Shown here: one piece after another, positions 45,208-56,285 of the stretch
How positions within the stretch are numbered: the stretch's first letter is position 1
Layout: each line of letters opens with the position of its first letter
Assembly (NCBI GenBank): GCA_947492105.1
Contig: CANLMN010000005.1
Location: forward strand, 124,001-188,000
Reading direction: 5' to 3'
DNA: 64,000 nucleotides
Source: an uncultured Aquimarina sp.
GTDB lineage: Bacteria; Bacteroidota; Bacteroidia; Flavobacteriales; Flavobacteriaceae
Program-made: the position numbers and the translations under genes
The notes under the pieces: model-generated
Told to the model about the DNA's origin: nothing
Databases searched by the model: none
The model's input: only the letters and a program-made list of their open reading frames with translations

Positions 45208-45368
45208 ACACCAAATTAGCTATATAATATCACATATCGACTTGTTCTTTTTCCATCTAAATACCTTATTCATATATTCCACAACTAAGGCTGCACAATA
45301 GCATCATGGTGTTTTTACAAAAAAAATGACAGTGTCAGTAATACGAATTTATATAACTAAATTGATAT
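45208..45368. repeat. Family B palindromic repeat, near-complete
   Basis: Left end ACACCAAATTAGCTATATAA, right end TATATAACTAAATTGATAT; landmarks CACATATCGACTTGTTC and GACAGTGTCAGTAATACGAA. It fills the spacer before the DUF72 gene. Bases 45017-45207 show nothing else. Confidence 0.7.
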
Positions 45369-45405
45369 CATATATAAAACGAACTCTCTATAAAAAATAA
45401 ATTAG

Positions 45406-46305
45406 ATGCAATTTGGCAAAGTTGAATTCCCTGAATTACTAGATTTTACGCTACCGCTAGATCACAACGACACACCTCGAATATTATCCAAGTATCCAAA
45501 AACTACTGTTCCAGAGGTATTTATTGGCTGCGCAAAATGGAACAAACAGGATCTCAAAAACTTTTATCCCAAAGGCACCAAAGATGAACTCACTTACTAT
45601 TCTAGACAATTCAATTGTATTGAACTAAACGCCTCTTTCTATCAAAACTTCTCTTCTCAACAATATCAAACATGGTACAATAAAACGCCAGAAGGATTCA
45701 AGTTTTTCCCTAAACTGTCACAAAACATTTCTCATTTCAAAAAACTCCATGTAGATACGCAACCCTTTGTTGATGATTTTCTCAATAATGCTCAATATCT
45801 CGAAGAAAAATTAGGAACCATTTTTTTACAACTACATACCAATTTTTCTCCAGAATATTTTGACAGAGTTGTACATTTTGTAGAAAAATGGCCCCAAAAG
45901 TTTAAGCTCGCCATAGAATTCAGACATAGAGATTGGTTTAACGATACAACTGTAGCCACCGAACTATGCGAACTTCTCGAAAAAAACAATATCTCTAACG
46001 TACTCGTAGATACAGCAGGTCGTCGAGATATAATTCACATGAGAATGACCAATAACGAAGCTTTTATAAGATTTGTAGGCACCAATAATTCGAGTGATTA
46101 CTTACGGTTAGATGAGTGGGCTACGAGGCTAAAAAACTGGACGACTCTTGGAATCAAAAAAATCCATTTTTTTGTTCATCAAAACAATGAGATTGCTTCT
46201 CCACTACTTTCAAAACATTTTATCCAAAAAATAAATAAAGAATTAAAACTCCAGATAAAAAAACCAAGGCTAAAGAACGATAACGAAACCTGGACTTTAT
46301 TCTAA
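45406..46305 (+). CDS. DUF72 domain-containing protein (YecE-like)
   Basis: A 299-residue TIM-barrel-like protein. DUF72 hallmarks are FIGCAKWNKQDLKNFYPKGT (about 41-60), FNCIELNASFYQNFSSQQY, FKFFPKLSQNISHFKKL, the central LAIEFRHRDWFND (about 170) and the C-terminal FVHQNNEIASP. Length is slightly above the family norm because of an N-terminal extension. The biochemical role of DUF72 is unknown. It is monocistronic with a B repeat just upstream. Confidence 0.9.
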   Translation: MQFGKVEFPELLDFTLPLDHNDTPRILSKYPKTTVPEVFIGCAKWNKQDLKNFYPKGTKDELTYYSRQFNCIELNASFYQNFSSQQYQTWYNKTPEGFKFFPKLSQNISHFKKLHVDTQPFVDDFLNNAQYLEEKLGTIFLQLHTNFSPEYFDRVVHFVEKWPQKFKLAIEFRHRDWFNDTTVATELCELLEKNNISNVLVDTAGRRDIIHMRMTNNEAFIRFVGTNNSSDYLRLDEWATRLKNWTTLGIKKIHFFVHQNNEIASPLLSKHFIQKINKELKLQIKKPRLKNDNETWTLF

Positions 46306-46441
46306 TTGACCAATCTAAAGCTCAAATAATCCGCAATATGGAGTCCAATAGTGTATTTTTTTGATAAGAAACGAAGAGTTCTAGAATTATTTTTATCTTC
46401 AGAAAAAAAATTGAAACACAACTATAAAAACACTTTCATTT

Positions 46442-46825
46442 ATGATATATCATACAAGAAAAATGGTAAAGCCGGGAGATCTCAATCCCAATGGCACTTT
46501 ATTTGGAGGACGCTTACTAGAGTGGATTGACGAAGAAGCTTCTCTTTTTGCAGTAATTCAATTAGAGAATACCCGAGTAGTAACAAAATACATGTCTGAA
46601 ATCAACTTTATTAGCGCCGCTACACCTCGTGATATGATCGAGATTGGTATAGAAACTATTAAATTTGGACGTACTTCCTTAGTTTTGCGCTGTGAAGTAC
46701 GCAATAGAATGACAAAAAAAACTATTATCACTATTGAGAATATCACTTTTGTCGCATTAGACAAATTTGGCCGACCAAAACCACATAAAAAAACCTCTGC
46801 AGATATAATAGAACGGATTGATTGA
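46442..46825 (+). CDS. Acyl-CoA thioesterase (YciA-like, hotdog fold)
   Basis: A 127-residue single hotdog domain. The active-site helix region PNGTLFGGRLLEWIDEEASL (about 17-36), with Asn-x-Leu-Phe-Gly-Gly and the Asp in WIDE, matches YciA/BACH thioesterases; strands INFISAATPRDMIEIGIETI and GRTSLVLRCEVRN follow. It probably hydrolyses short or medium acyl-CoA in the cytosol. Its TGA stop overlaps the start of the next gene (TGATG), so the two are translationally coupled. Confidence 0.9.
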   Translation: MIYHTRKMVKPGDLNPNGTLFGGRLLEWIDEEASLFAVIQLENTRVVTKYMSEINFISAATPRDMIEIGIETIKFGRTSLVLRCEVRNRMTKKTIITIENITFVALDKFGRPKPHKKTSADIIERID

Positions 46826-47280
46826 TGGAATTACAAATAATTCCTGCCCAAATAGAAGACGCTTCATTACTTACTATCATAGCTATTGCCTCCAAAAATC
46901 ATTGGAACTATACACAAAATCAAATGGTATCATGGATTCCAGAACTCATTGTATCAGAAGATTCTATCAAAAATAATGTTGTATACAAATTACTAGAAGG
47001 TAATGAAACTGTAGGTTTCTATATGCTAAAAAAGAGTAATGAGAAGTTCGTAGATCTCGAATTCCTTTTTCTACTACCTATTTGGATCGGCAAAGGCTAC
47101 GGAAAACTTCTATTACAACATGCAATAGAAAAAACAAAAACACTAGGTGCATTAAACATCAAAGTGGTATCAGACCCGAATGCAGAGGGGTTTTATGCAA
47201 ATTTTGGTTTTAAAAAAATAGCGAATAAAAAAACAAATGTTCCTGGTCGTTTTTTACCTACCATGATACTAAAATTTTAA
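46825..47280 (+). CDS. GNAT-family N-acetyltransferase
   Basis: A 151-residue acetyltransferase domain. The acetyl-CoA loop is LLPIWIGKGYGKLLLQHAIE (Gly-Lys-Gly-Tyr-Gly-Lys, about 90-110), preceded by the strand VDLEFLF and followed by NIKVVSDPNAEGFYANFGFK. ATG 46825 is used because it overlaps the upstream stop by one base; the frame also has a TTG three bases earlier. Substrate unknown. Confidence 0.9.
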   Translation: MELQIIPAQIEDASLLTIIAIASKNHWNYTQNQMVSWIPELIVSEDSIKNNVVYKLLEGNETVGFYMLKKSNEKFVDLEFLFLLPIWIGKGYGKLLLQHAIEKTKTLGALNIKVVSDPNAEGFYANFGFKKIANKKTNVPGRFLPTMILKF

Positions 47281-47307
47281 TAACTGTTGGACATTGAATT
47301 TGTCACA

Positions 47308-47565
47308 ACCAAATTACATTTTTGAATCTCAGCTTCAGCAGAAAGACACACTACACTAGTATGATGTTAGTCTTTTTATTGAAGCTGATATAAAAAATCT
47401 TATTCCATTGATTGTTTGAATTTACCAGAAAGAAAGATTAAGATTTTTTTGTTTTAACTTCAGCAGCAACATTAAGCATAGTCTTAGTTACGACCTATTT
47501 TTATACTGAAGCTGAGGCGAAAAAAGAAAATTTAATCCCAGTAAATTCAAAGGATAAATGGTACT
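47308..47565. repeat. Family C repeat with an extra half copy
   Basis: A full C copy (47403-47565, inverted to that at 4417) ends CAAAGGATAAATGGTAC. Before it, 47308-47400 is another hairpin half with CTCAGCTTCAGCAG and TATTGAAGCTGATA arms. The centre carries AAGCATAGTCTTAGTTACG. Confidence 0.65.
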
Positions 47566-47568
47566 AAA

Positions 47569-47733
47569 ACCATTTAAAAAATAATTCCAGGCTAATAATT
47601 CGGTTCTTTTTCTACTATTTTTTTACAAGAAAATTAAACCGTAGCCACATGGCTATGCTTAAATTTTATGGCTCAAACTAATCAAAAAATAGTTCAATTA
47701 TTTTTGGATTACAATTATATTTTAACTAGCATA
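47569..47733. repeat. Family A palindromic repeat, near-complete
   Basis: ACCATTTAAAAAATAATTCC to ATATTTTAACTAGCAT, with the core GTAGCCACATGGCTATGC and TTTTATGGCTCAAACTAA. It directly follows a C copy. Confidence 0.7.
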
Positions 47734-48336
47734 AACACCTCATCCGTATGTCCTATAACTAAGATTACACAATCTAATCATCTTGTTTTCAACTCAAAAT
47801 ACCACGCCCTTTGATAAAAATGGACACAAATAAATTGGTACTATACGAGGGAGAAATGTTTTAAATTGTCTTAACTTACAGTTATATTCTGAATAACATT
47901 GAACATAAAAAACCAAGCAATAAAAAACGCGACTTTAATTAATTTATAAAAATTCACCGCTTTTCTTGTTTAAAATTACTGAAAAAAAAATATTTTTTTT
48001 CCTCACACCATAAGGGGAGGCAACTAAAACATTGCTTTATAGACTGTTTATTTTCACTTACGAAATAGAGTGAATTAAAGAAGGTTTTTGATAGTAATTT
48101 TCTCATGATAAATCGTGTCACATCCTTTTTTTTATAAAAATATAGTTTGGTAAATTTGTTTAAGAAAGTTCTTAAGCCTTACTAACTATAAATTTTACTG
48201 ATAGTAACGTTTGTTATTAATATAATATATCGATCGCCTTAATTTCCTTTTTAGCTAATTTTGAAATGTAATTATTTTAATCAGTAAATCATAAAGTATC
48301 TCTAACAAAAACTATCCGTTAATTTTTAAAATATAA

Positions 48337-50568
<2,232 letters not shown>

Positions 50569-50575
50569 AAGAATA

Positions 50576-50656
50576 ATACCATTTGATAAATAATTGCAGA
50601 CTAATTATTAGCTTCTTTTTCTACTATTTTGGTCTACAATTACATTTTAATTGGTA
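50576..50656. repeat. Short family A repeat after katG
   Basis: ATACCATTTGATAAATAATT to ACATTTTAATTGGTA; the core hairpin is absent, as in the copy at 5392. It starts 7 bases after the katG stop. A further right-end fragment (GAAAAAGAACCGAATTCTTA) is at 50777-50830. Confidence 0.65.
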
Positions 50657-50852
50657 GAAAACATTGCGTATAAAAAGGGTGATTTTTTTTTAATTCATAG
50701 CTGTGCTAGGGATAAGAAAAATAACCCTATATAAAGGACTTTGCTTTATTTTTTTGGAAATAAGAAAAAGCTATGACCAGTTAATTTATAGAAAAAGAAC
50801 CGAATTCTTAGCCTATTAGTTTTTTTGAAGGCTAAGACAAAATCTGTAAACA

Positions 50853-50887
50853 AAAAAATAGCAGAGGCATGCCTCTGCTATTTTTAT
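50853..50887. terminator. Terminator between katG and the Dabb gene
   Basis: AAAAATAGCAGAGGC, ATGC turn, GCCTCTGCTATTTTT: a perfect long stem with A and T runs on both sides. It can end the rightward katG transcript and the leftward polyketide synthase transcript. Confidence 0.85.
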
Positions 50888-50944
50888 AAAATTTTACAAT
50901 TTTCTATATCAACAAAATAATTTACTTGTCATCTCTAAAAATAT

Positions 50945-51235
50945 TTAGACAATGAAATCTAATACATATTTATCTTCGATATTTGTAGAAGTATTTCTAA
51001 TTACTTCCAAATGCCTATCATCAATCATATAAGCATCTAAATCTTCTTTGCTTTCGAATTTTGAAAATAATACAACATCTCCATCTATATAACTTTTTAT
51101 AATGTTACTCTTTCTCAGAACAGTTAACTCGATAGGAAAAGGCAAATTTTTCAATGTACTCAACTCTGTAATCAGATCTTCAGTTGTATCAAGATCATTG
51201 TTGATTAGTTTAAAAATTACAATATGAATAACCAT
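50945..51235 (-). CDS. Dabb-family (stress-responsive A/B barrel) protein, candidate polyketide cyclase
   Basis: A 96-residue ferredoxin-like barrel: strand MVIHIVIFKL, helix DTTEDLITELSTLKNL, strand IELTVLRKS, strand DGDVVLFSKF, helix KEDLDAYMIDDRHLEVI, strand KYVLDFIV. By eye it aligns with plant olivetolic acid cyclase, where catalytic Tyr72 and His78 match Tyr69 and His75 here; the plant His57 is not kept. The gene begins 3 bases after a type III polyketide synthase, so it may fold or cyclise that enzyme's product. A degradation or monooxygenase role of Dabb/ABM folds is the alternative. Confidence 0.75.
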   Translation of the reverse strand: MVIHIVIFKLINNDLDTTEDLITELSTLKNLPFPIELTVLRKSNIIKSYIDGDVVLFSKFESKEDLDAYMIDDRHLEVIRNTSTNIEDKYVLDFIV

Positions 51236-51238
51236 TAT

Positions 51239-52300
51239 TTAATTTTTAATCCAAATTCCTCTGTTAATCTCTGCCGTGAAACCTGGACCAAAAGCTGCCA
51301 TAATTCCTGTATCGCCATTTTTTCTAGTGGTAGAATCAAATTCTTTCTTCAAAACATCCAACACAACACCACTAGCAATATTACCATTGTTTCTAAGACT
51401 ATCTCTACTTTTTGACACATCTTCTTCAACCAAATCCAAATTCGAAACCAGTTCATCCAAAATTTTTCTTCCACCTGTGTGAAACACATGAAAATCAAGG
51501 TCATTTACTGATTTATCGTAATTCTCTTTTATGAAATCTTTCATTATTGGAGCTACATCCTTGATGCTATTCATCACTTCTTTATCTAATCCAAAATGAA
51601 ACCCTGTTGATTTTACATCGTATTTGATATAATGATCCGAATCTTTCTTTAGATAAGAATCTACACCTTCAATCAAATATCCCTCATCTCCATTCTTTGG
51701 AGTACCTTTAATAACACAACCCGAAACAGCATCACCAAATAAACAATTCGATATTAGCGAAGATATTTTTTCGTCAGTTGGCTGGAATAAAAGAGAAGAA
51801 AACTCAACAGAAATTAACAAAACATTATGAGCTGGATACGCTTTTAAATACTCATGAGCTCTGTTCAAAGCCCAAGCTCCTGCCGCACAACCCAACTGAA
51901 CTACAGGGAGTTGTTTTGTGTTTGGTCTAAACCCTAAATCGCTTATTAAATACGAAGTTAAAGAAGGCATTAAAAAACCTGTACAAGAAACGACTATAAG
52001 TAAATCAATATCTTTGGGCTTCATTTCATTGTCATCTAATACCTTTTGGGTAACCTTTGACGCCATTTTTAGCCCCTGTTCTTTATAAATATTATTCCTA
52101 AATTCTAAACCAGGATGAGTAACAACTTGATTTATAGGAGAAAGAAGATTTCTATTATCCACTTGGGTATTACGAATCATTCTCTCTACCGTATCCCATT
52201 TTGGGTGATATGGAAATAAATCTTTTAGGACATCAATCATTTGTTCCTGATTGACTTGATACTCTGGAAACATTACTGTAGGTTCTGTTACTAATGACAT
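51239..52300 (-). CDS. Type III polyketide synthase (chalcone synthase-like)
   Basis: A 353-residue thiolase-fold enzyme that condenses malonyl-CoA units on a CoA starter. The Cys-His-Asn triad is Cys138 (VQLGCAAGAWAL), His274 (FHVFHTGGRK) and Asn307 (NNGNIASGVVLDVL), and the late loop AFGPGFTAE is intact. Residues from 100 on (LIVVSCTGFLMPSLTSYLIS) are typical of bacterial members. A Dabb protein gene starts 3 bases downstream. The product is unknown: a resorcinol, pyrone or alkylresorcylic acid are candidates. No methyltransferase or oxidase gene is adjacent. Confidence 0.95.
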   Translation of the reverse strand: MSLVTEPTVMFPEYQVNQEQMIDVLKDLFPYHPKWDTVERMIRNTQVDNRNLLSPINQVVTHPGLEFRNNIYKEQGLKMASKVTQKVLDDNEMKPKDIDLLIVVSCTGFLMPSLTSYLISDLGFRPNTKQLPVVQLGCAAGAWALNRAHEYLKAYPAHNVLLISVEFSSLLFQPTDEKISSLISNCLFGDAVSGCVIKGTPKNGDEGYLIEGVDSYLKKDSDHYIKYDVKSTGFHFGLDKEVMNSIKDVAPIMKDFIKENYDKSVNDLDFHVFHTGGRKILDELVSNLDLVEEDVSKSRDSLRNNGNIASGVVLDVLKKEFDSTTRKNGDTGIMAAFGPGFTAEINRGIWIKN

Positions 52301-52510
52301 AATTTGTGTGTTTTAATGAGTTAGTAAATATTTCCCACAATAACTCAAATTTTGATCATTTATTTCTTTCTGGTAAATAACTTATTCTTATCACTTTATA
52401 AGAAAAAATGATGGCGTCCAAAAATAATGTTAAATCCCATTTTAGCACTAAGCTATTTGAAATAAAAGTCATTACTTACGCAATTATTCGTAATAAAATC
52501 AAAGATAAAT

Positions 52511-52750
52511 ATGGATCAAATAAATTGGATAGAAACCCTAGGATATATCGCTTCTTTTTTTATAGCAATGAGTATAACAATGAATTCCATACTCAAACTT
52601 AGAATCGTAAACCTTATCGGAGCATTTCTCTTAGGGACGTATGGATTACTAATTAAATCTACGCCCATAGTTTTATTGAACTATTTTATTGTTTTAACTA
52701 ACATATACTTTATTTATAAAATCCTTAAAAAGAATGAGAGCGAAGTATGA
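52511..52750 (+). CDS. Small inner-membrane protein (YgjV-like / PQ-loop-like)
   Basis: A 79-residue protein with about three helices: ETLGYIASFFIAMSITM (8-24), VNLIGAFLLGTYGLLI (33-48) and VLLNYFIVLTNIYFIYKIL (53-72), with a short charged tail KKNESEV. The GYIAS.. and GAFLLGTYG pattern resembles YgjV/SWEET-like half units. It is divergent from the polyketide synthase gene. Function unknown; confidence rests on clean membrane topology. Confidence 0.72.
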   Translation: MDQINWIETLGYIASFFIAMSITMNSILKLRIVNLIGAFLLGTYGLLIKSTPIVLLNYFIVLTNIYFIYKILKKNESEV

Positions 52751-53303
52751 GGTATTATCTGCCTTTCTTAAAATCAAAAAAAGCACGTTATAATCCAATA
52801 CCATATTACAGAAATAGAGGAAAAAGGCAGTTCTGACCTAACACAACATTCATAAACCAGAGCTACTAGACAAGGTTCATGCTATTTTAGGAGTTTTTTT
52901 TGAATGAGAAAACAAGACATTACCATCCACTTTCTAGACATCTTCAAAATCCAGAAATTTCTTAGTAGTATCTTTTTTTATTTACCTTAAAATACCATTT
53001 TGGTATGATTCATTTTAAGTAAAACTCATCTGTGCTTTTGGTTATCGACACTAAATGAGATAAAATTTGATCGAATAAAGCCCTTTTGAAATTCATAGCA
53101 ACCCAACGGAAAAGAAACGAAATATGAACGCGTTTGATTCTTTTTTTGGGGAAAAAGAAAAAGTCAAGATGAGTTCGTCGTCAAAATAATCACTATTACT
53201 TCTCCACTACTTGAAAGATAAAACCGTCTTACTTTTCAACTTCCGGTCTTCAAATCAATAGAACTGCTATTCTTTATGTACTTTTGCAGCAAAATAAGAA
53301 AAG
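52751..53303. other. Spacer, nothing recognised except a promoter
   Basis: A 553-base gap. Apart from a -7 box just before the helicase gene (separate entry) no repeat, reading frame or RNA was recognised. Confidence 0.5.
53279..53286 (+). promoter_or_regulatory. -7 box of the second DEAD-box helicase gene
   Basis: TACTTTTGCAGC fits TAnnTTTG and extends the match with GCAGC to the box before the other helicase gene (45009-45016). It lies 17 bases before the ATG at 53304. Confidence 0.5.
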
Positions 53304-54413
53304 ATGAAATTCTCGGACTTGGGTATTGCCAAAGATTTTTGCAAAGGATTAAAAGAAATGGGGATTGTTAGCCCTACCAAAATTCAGGAACAAGCTATTC
53401 CCGTATTACTAGAAGGAAACCATGATTTTATAGGTAAAGCACAAACCGGTACAGGCAAAACTGCTGCCTTTGGATTACCATTATTAGCACAAATTGACAC
53501 CTCAAAAAAGCATGTACAAGGATTAATCCTAGCACCTACCAGAGAATTGGGGCAACAAATAGCCAAACAACTTTTCAAATTCACCAAATACACGGATAAA
53601 ATTTTTACGGAAGCAGTATATGGTGGCGAAAAAATCGATCGGCAGATCGAACGACTAAAACGTCCCACTCATATTATTGTAGCAACTCCTGGTCGCCTCA
53701 TTGACCTTATGGAACGTAAAGTTGTTGATATTTCTAGAATAAAAACTGTGATAATGGATGAGGCTGATGAAATGCTCAGTATGGGGTTCAAAAAAGACTT
53801 GACTACCATCCTAAGCAAAACCGAGGGGAAACGCTCTGTATGGCTATTTTCTGCAACTTTGCCCCCGGCATTACATCAAATTATAGACAACTATGTACGA
53901 CCTAATGCCATTCGCATCAGTGTAAGCAAAAATGATACTGTTAATAAAAATATCGAACATCAATTTGTCGTTGGAGACGATTTTAACAAATTCGATATGC
54001 TTACTTATTTCCTGAAAACACAGAAAAAACAACGTGGGATTATCTTTACCAGAACCAAAGGTACTGCCCGTACGTTATCCAAACAACTTATTGCCAAAAA
54101 CTATGATGCAGGTCTATTAGAAGGTGATATGACACAAAAAGATCGAGACAAAGTAATGAGAGCCTTCAAAAACACCTCTGTTCAATTACTTGTTTCTACC
54201 GATGTAGCTGCCCGCGGTATCGATGTAGACAACTTGGCGTTTGTAGCGCATTATGAACTACCTGATCAGATGGAATATTACATCCATCGTAGCGGTCGTA
54301 CTGCCAGAGCTGGAAAACAAGGTTTATCATTGGCTTTTGTAAACTCCGGTCAGGTCAAAATTCTCCGCGCTATGGAACGAGAATTAGGAATTCGATTTAC
54401 CCAAATAAGGTAA
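53304..54413 (+). CDS. DEAD-box RNA helicase, short RhlE-like
   Basis: A 369-residue helicase reduced to the two RecA-like domains. All main motifs are present: Q motif (PTKIQEQAIP), AQTGTGKTAAFG, APTRELGQQ, PGRLIDLM, DEADEMLSMG, SATLP, STDVAARGIDVD and HRSGRTARAGKQG. Unlike the first helicase it has no RNA-binding tail. RhlE/CshA-like enzymes assist ribosome assembly or RNA decay. An A-family repeat begins right at its stop codon. Confidence 0.92.
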   Translation: MKFSDLGIAKDFCKGLKEMGIVSPTKIQEQAIPVLLEGNHDFIGKAQTGTGKTAAFGLPLLAQIDTSKKHVQGLILAPTRELGQQIAKQLFKFTKYTDKIFTEAVYGGEKIDRQIERLKRPTHIIVATPGRLIDLMERKVVDISRIKTVIMDEADEMLSMGFKKDLTTILSKTEGKRSVWLFSATLPPALHQIIDNYVRPNAIRISVSKNDTVNKNIEHQFVVGDDFNKFDMLTYFLKTQKKQRGIIFTRTKGTARTLSKQLIAKNYDAGLLEGDMTQKDRDKVMRAFKNTSVQLLVSTDVAARGIDVDNLAFVAHYELPDQMEYYIHRSGRTARAGKQGLSLAFVNSGQVKILRAMERELGIRFTQIR

Positions 54414-54575
54414 CGCATCTAAAAATAATTCCAAGACTCTTTATTCGCAGTTTTTTCTACTATTTTTTTTACTACGAAATTAAACCGTAACCACTAGCTA
54501 TACTTGAATTTTATAATTCAAACTAGTGGAAAATAGTTCCATTATTTTGACCAATAATTACATTGTAACTGGTAC
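54414..54575. repeat. Family A repeat directly after a stop codon
   Basis: CGCATCTAAAAATAATTCCA to TACATTGTAACTGGTAC, starting at the base after the helicase stop. The core reads CCACTAGCTATACTTG and the TTTTATAATTCAAACTAG segment is kept. Confidence 0.65.
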
Positions 54576-54591
54576 TATAAGAATCTAAACA

Positions 54592-54890
54592 ACATCAATC
54601 TAGGCTCATAAATTCATGTTAGTGACACTGTTATTTTTTTATGTAAAAACACCGTTATTCTATTGCATAACCTTCGCTATGAAATATTATGATATCATTT
54701 ATCCTTTGAATTTACTGGGATAAAATTTTCTTTTCCTGCCTCAGCTTCAGCATAAAAACAAACCCTAACCAAGGTAATACTTGATATTTCTACTGAAACT
54801 GAAACAAAAAAATCTTAATTTTTCTTTCCGGTACATTCAAACAACTAATAGTATGAACAAGTCGATATGCGACAGCATATGACTAATTTA
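54592..54890. repeat. Family B repeat (inverted) interrupted by family C
   Basis: Left part ACATCAATCTAGGCTCATAA to GCATAACCTTCGCTATG; right part GAACAAGTCGATATGCGACA to GACTAATTT. A whole C element (54692-54854) separates them. The remaining spacer to 55007 has only a weak hairpin near 54915-54955. Confidence 0.7.
54692..54854. repeat. Family C palindromic repeat inside family B
   Basis: ATATCATTTATCCTTTGAAT to TTCAAACAACTAATAGTAT, 163 bases, the same length and orientation as the copy at 4417-4579. Arms CCTCAGCTTCAGC and TGAAACTGAAAC are kept. Confidence 0.7.
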
Positions 54891-55007
54891 TTATAAATCT
54901 TTTCTATCTTAACTTTCACCAATACCCGTAGTAATGAAAAGTATTAGTTGTTTTTTTTTATTTACACACTTTAGGAGATAGCCCTCTTTAAAAGAAATTC
55001 CTATCAT

Positions 55008-56108
55008 TTAGTTCATTATTTTGTTGTAATAAGCCTTTTCTGTTACTCGAGACCATGGAGTGATACGTTTTTGAAAAGTCGAATAACTTTCATAAACCTC
55101 TCTAGACAAGGGATCATCACCAATCATTTCTTGCAAGGCTTCTTCGGTGTAGGAACGTAAAACATCTAAGGTTTCTTTAGAAAATTCTCTCAGCTCTACC
55201 CCTTCTTCATTGACCAATTTCTCTAAATAAATTCCATTTTGTCTATCAAATTCTGCCAACACCCATTGTTGCGCTTTTTGAGATGCTGCCTCCAATACCG
55301 CTTGCAAATCTTTGGGAAGGCTATCATAGAGTCGTTTATTCACAAAAAACTCTAATTGTGACCCTGGCTCATGCCATCCCGGTGTATAATAATATTTGGC
55401 AATTTTATGAAACCCCATTTTGTAGTCGTGATAGGGGCCAATCCACTCTGTAGCATCAATAACTCCGCGTTCCAAACTGGTATAGATTTCGCTGCCAGCA
55501 ACAAGCACAGCAGCACCGCCAGCTTTTTCTAATACTTTTCCTGCAATACCAGGCAACCGCATTTTGAGTCCCTTAAAATCTTCGATATCATGTATCTCTT
55601 TATTGAACCATCCTCCCATTTGCACACCTGTATTTCCTCCCAAAAACGGAACAAGATTAAACGGTGCATAGGTTTTTTTCCACAATTCATAGCCACCTCC
55701 TGTGGTCAACCAAGAATTGAGTTGCTGTGCATTCATTCCAAAAGGTACTGCTGCAAAAAACTGTGCTGCTGGAATTTTTCCGGCCCAATAATAAGACGCT
55801 CCACATCCCATTTCTATCGTTCCATTAGAAACCACATCAAAAGCTTCTAAGGGAGGAACTAATTCTCCACCTCCATAGACCTTTATACTAATCTGTCCAT
55901 TAGATAATTCACGCACCCAATTCGCATACTTTTCTGCAACCTCTCCTAACACCGGAAAATTTGGTGGCCACGTGGTTGTCATTTTCCAATGAAGCACCTG
56001 TGTAGGTGCTATAGATTTGGTATCTGTTGTCAACATAGTACCTGGCGGTTCCCCTAAACAAGAAGGGAATAATAGCATGATACTAATTATAAAAAATACA
56101 ACTTTCAT
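55008..56108 (-). CDS. TRAP transporter solute-binding protein (DctP family)
   Basis: A 366-residue periplasmic lipoprotein: signal with lipobox MLLFPSCLGE (Cys17). The DctP fold is clear in LHWKMTTTWPPNFPVLGEVA, ISIKVYGGGELVPPLEAFDV, the ligand Arg region GLKMRLPGIAGKVLEKAG and GVIDATEWIGPYHDYKMGFH. It resembles the subgroup that binds larger 2-oxo or alpha-keto acids, but the ligand cannot be fixed. It is separated from its membrane subunits (58479-60334) by the OmpA/TSP3 gene, though all read leftward. Confidence 0.92.
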   Translation of the reverse strand: MKVVFFIISIMLLFPSCLGEPPGTMLTTDTKSIAPTQVLHWKMTTTWPPNFPVLGEVAEKYANWVRELSNGQISIKVYGGGELVPPLEAFDVVSNGTIEMGCGASYYWAGKIPAAQFFAAVPFGMNAQQLNSWLTTGGGYELWKKTYAPFNLVPFLGGNTGVQMGGWFNKEIHDIEDFKGLKMRLPGIAGKVLEKAGGAAVLVAGSEIYTSLERGVIDATEWIGPYHDYKMGFHKIAKYYYTPGWHEPGSQLEFFVNKRLYDSLPKDLQAVLEAASQKAQQWVLAEFDRQNGIYLEKLVNEEGVELREFSKETLDVLRSYTEEALQEMIGDDPLSREVYESYSTFQKRITPWSRVTEKAYYNKIMN

Positions 56109-56192
56109 ACTCTAAGAAATTTATTTAGAATCAGAAAAATACAGCTTTTTTAAAAAACTATGACCGAGGATAATAAAAATGCTGTAAAATGA

Positions 56193-56238
56193 AAAAAATC
56201 TAATTGATGACAGTAAACTGAAATCAATTAGATTTTTA
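56193..56238 (-). terminator. Terminator of the OmpA/TSP3 gene
   Basis: Arms AAAATCTAATTGAT and ATCAATTAGATTTT form a 14-base stem, followed leftward by a T-run. It lies 48 bases after the OmpA stop and before the DctP start, so the two genes are likely separate transcripts. Confidence 0.75.
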
Positions 56239-56285
56239 GTATCGAAGTTGTTTACACTTTTTTTTCAAGCATAAAAATTCAAGAG

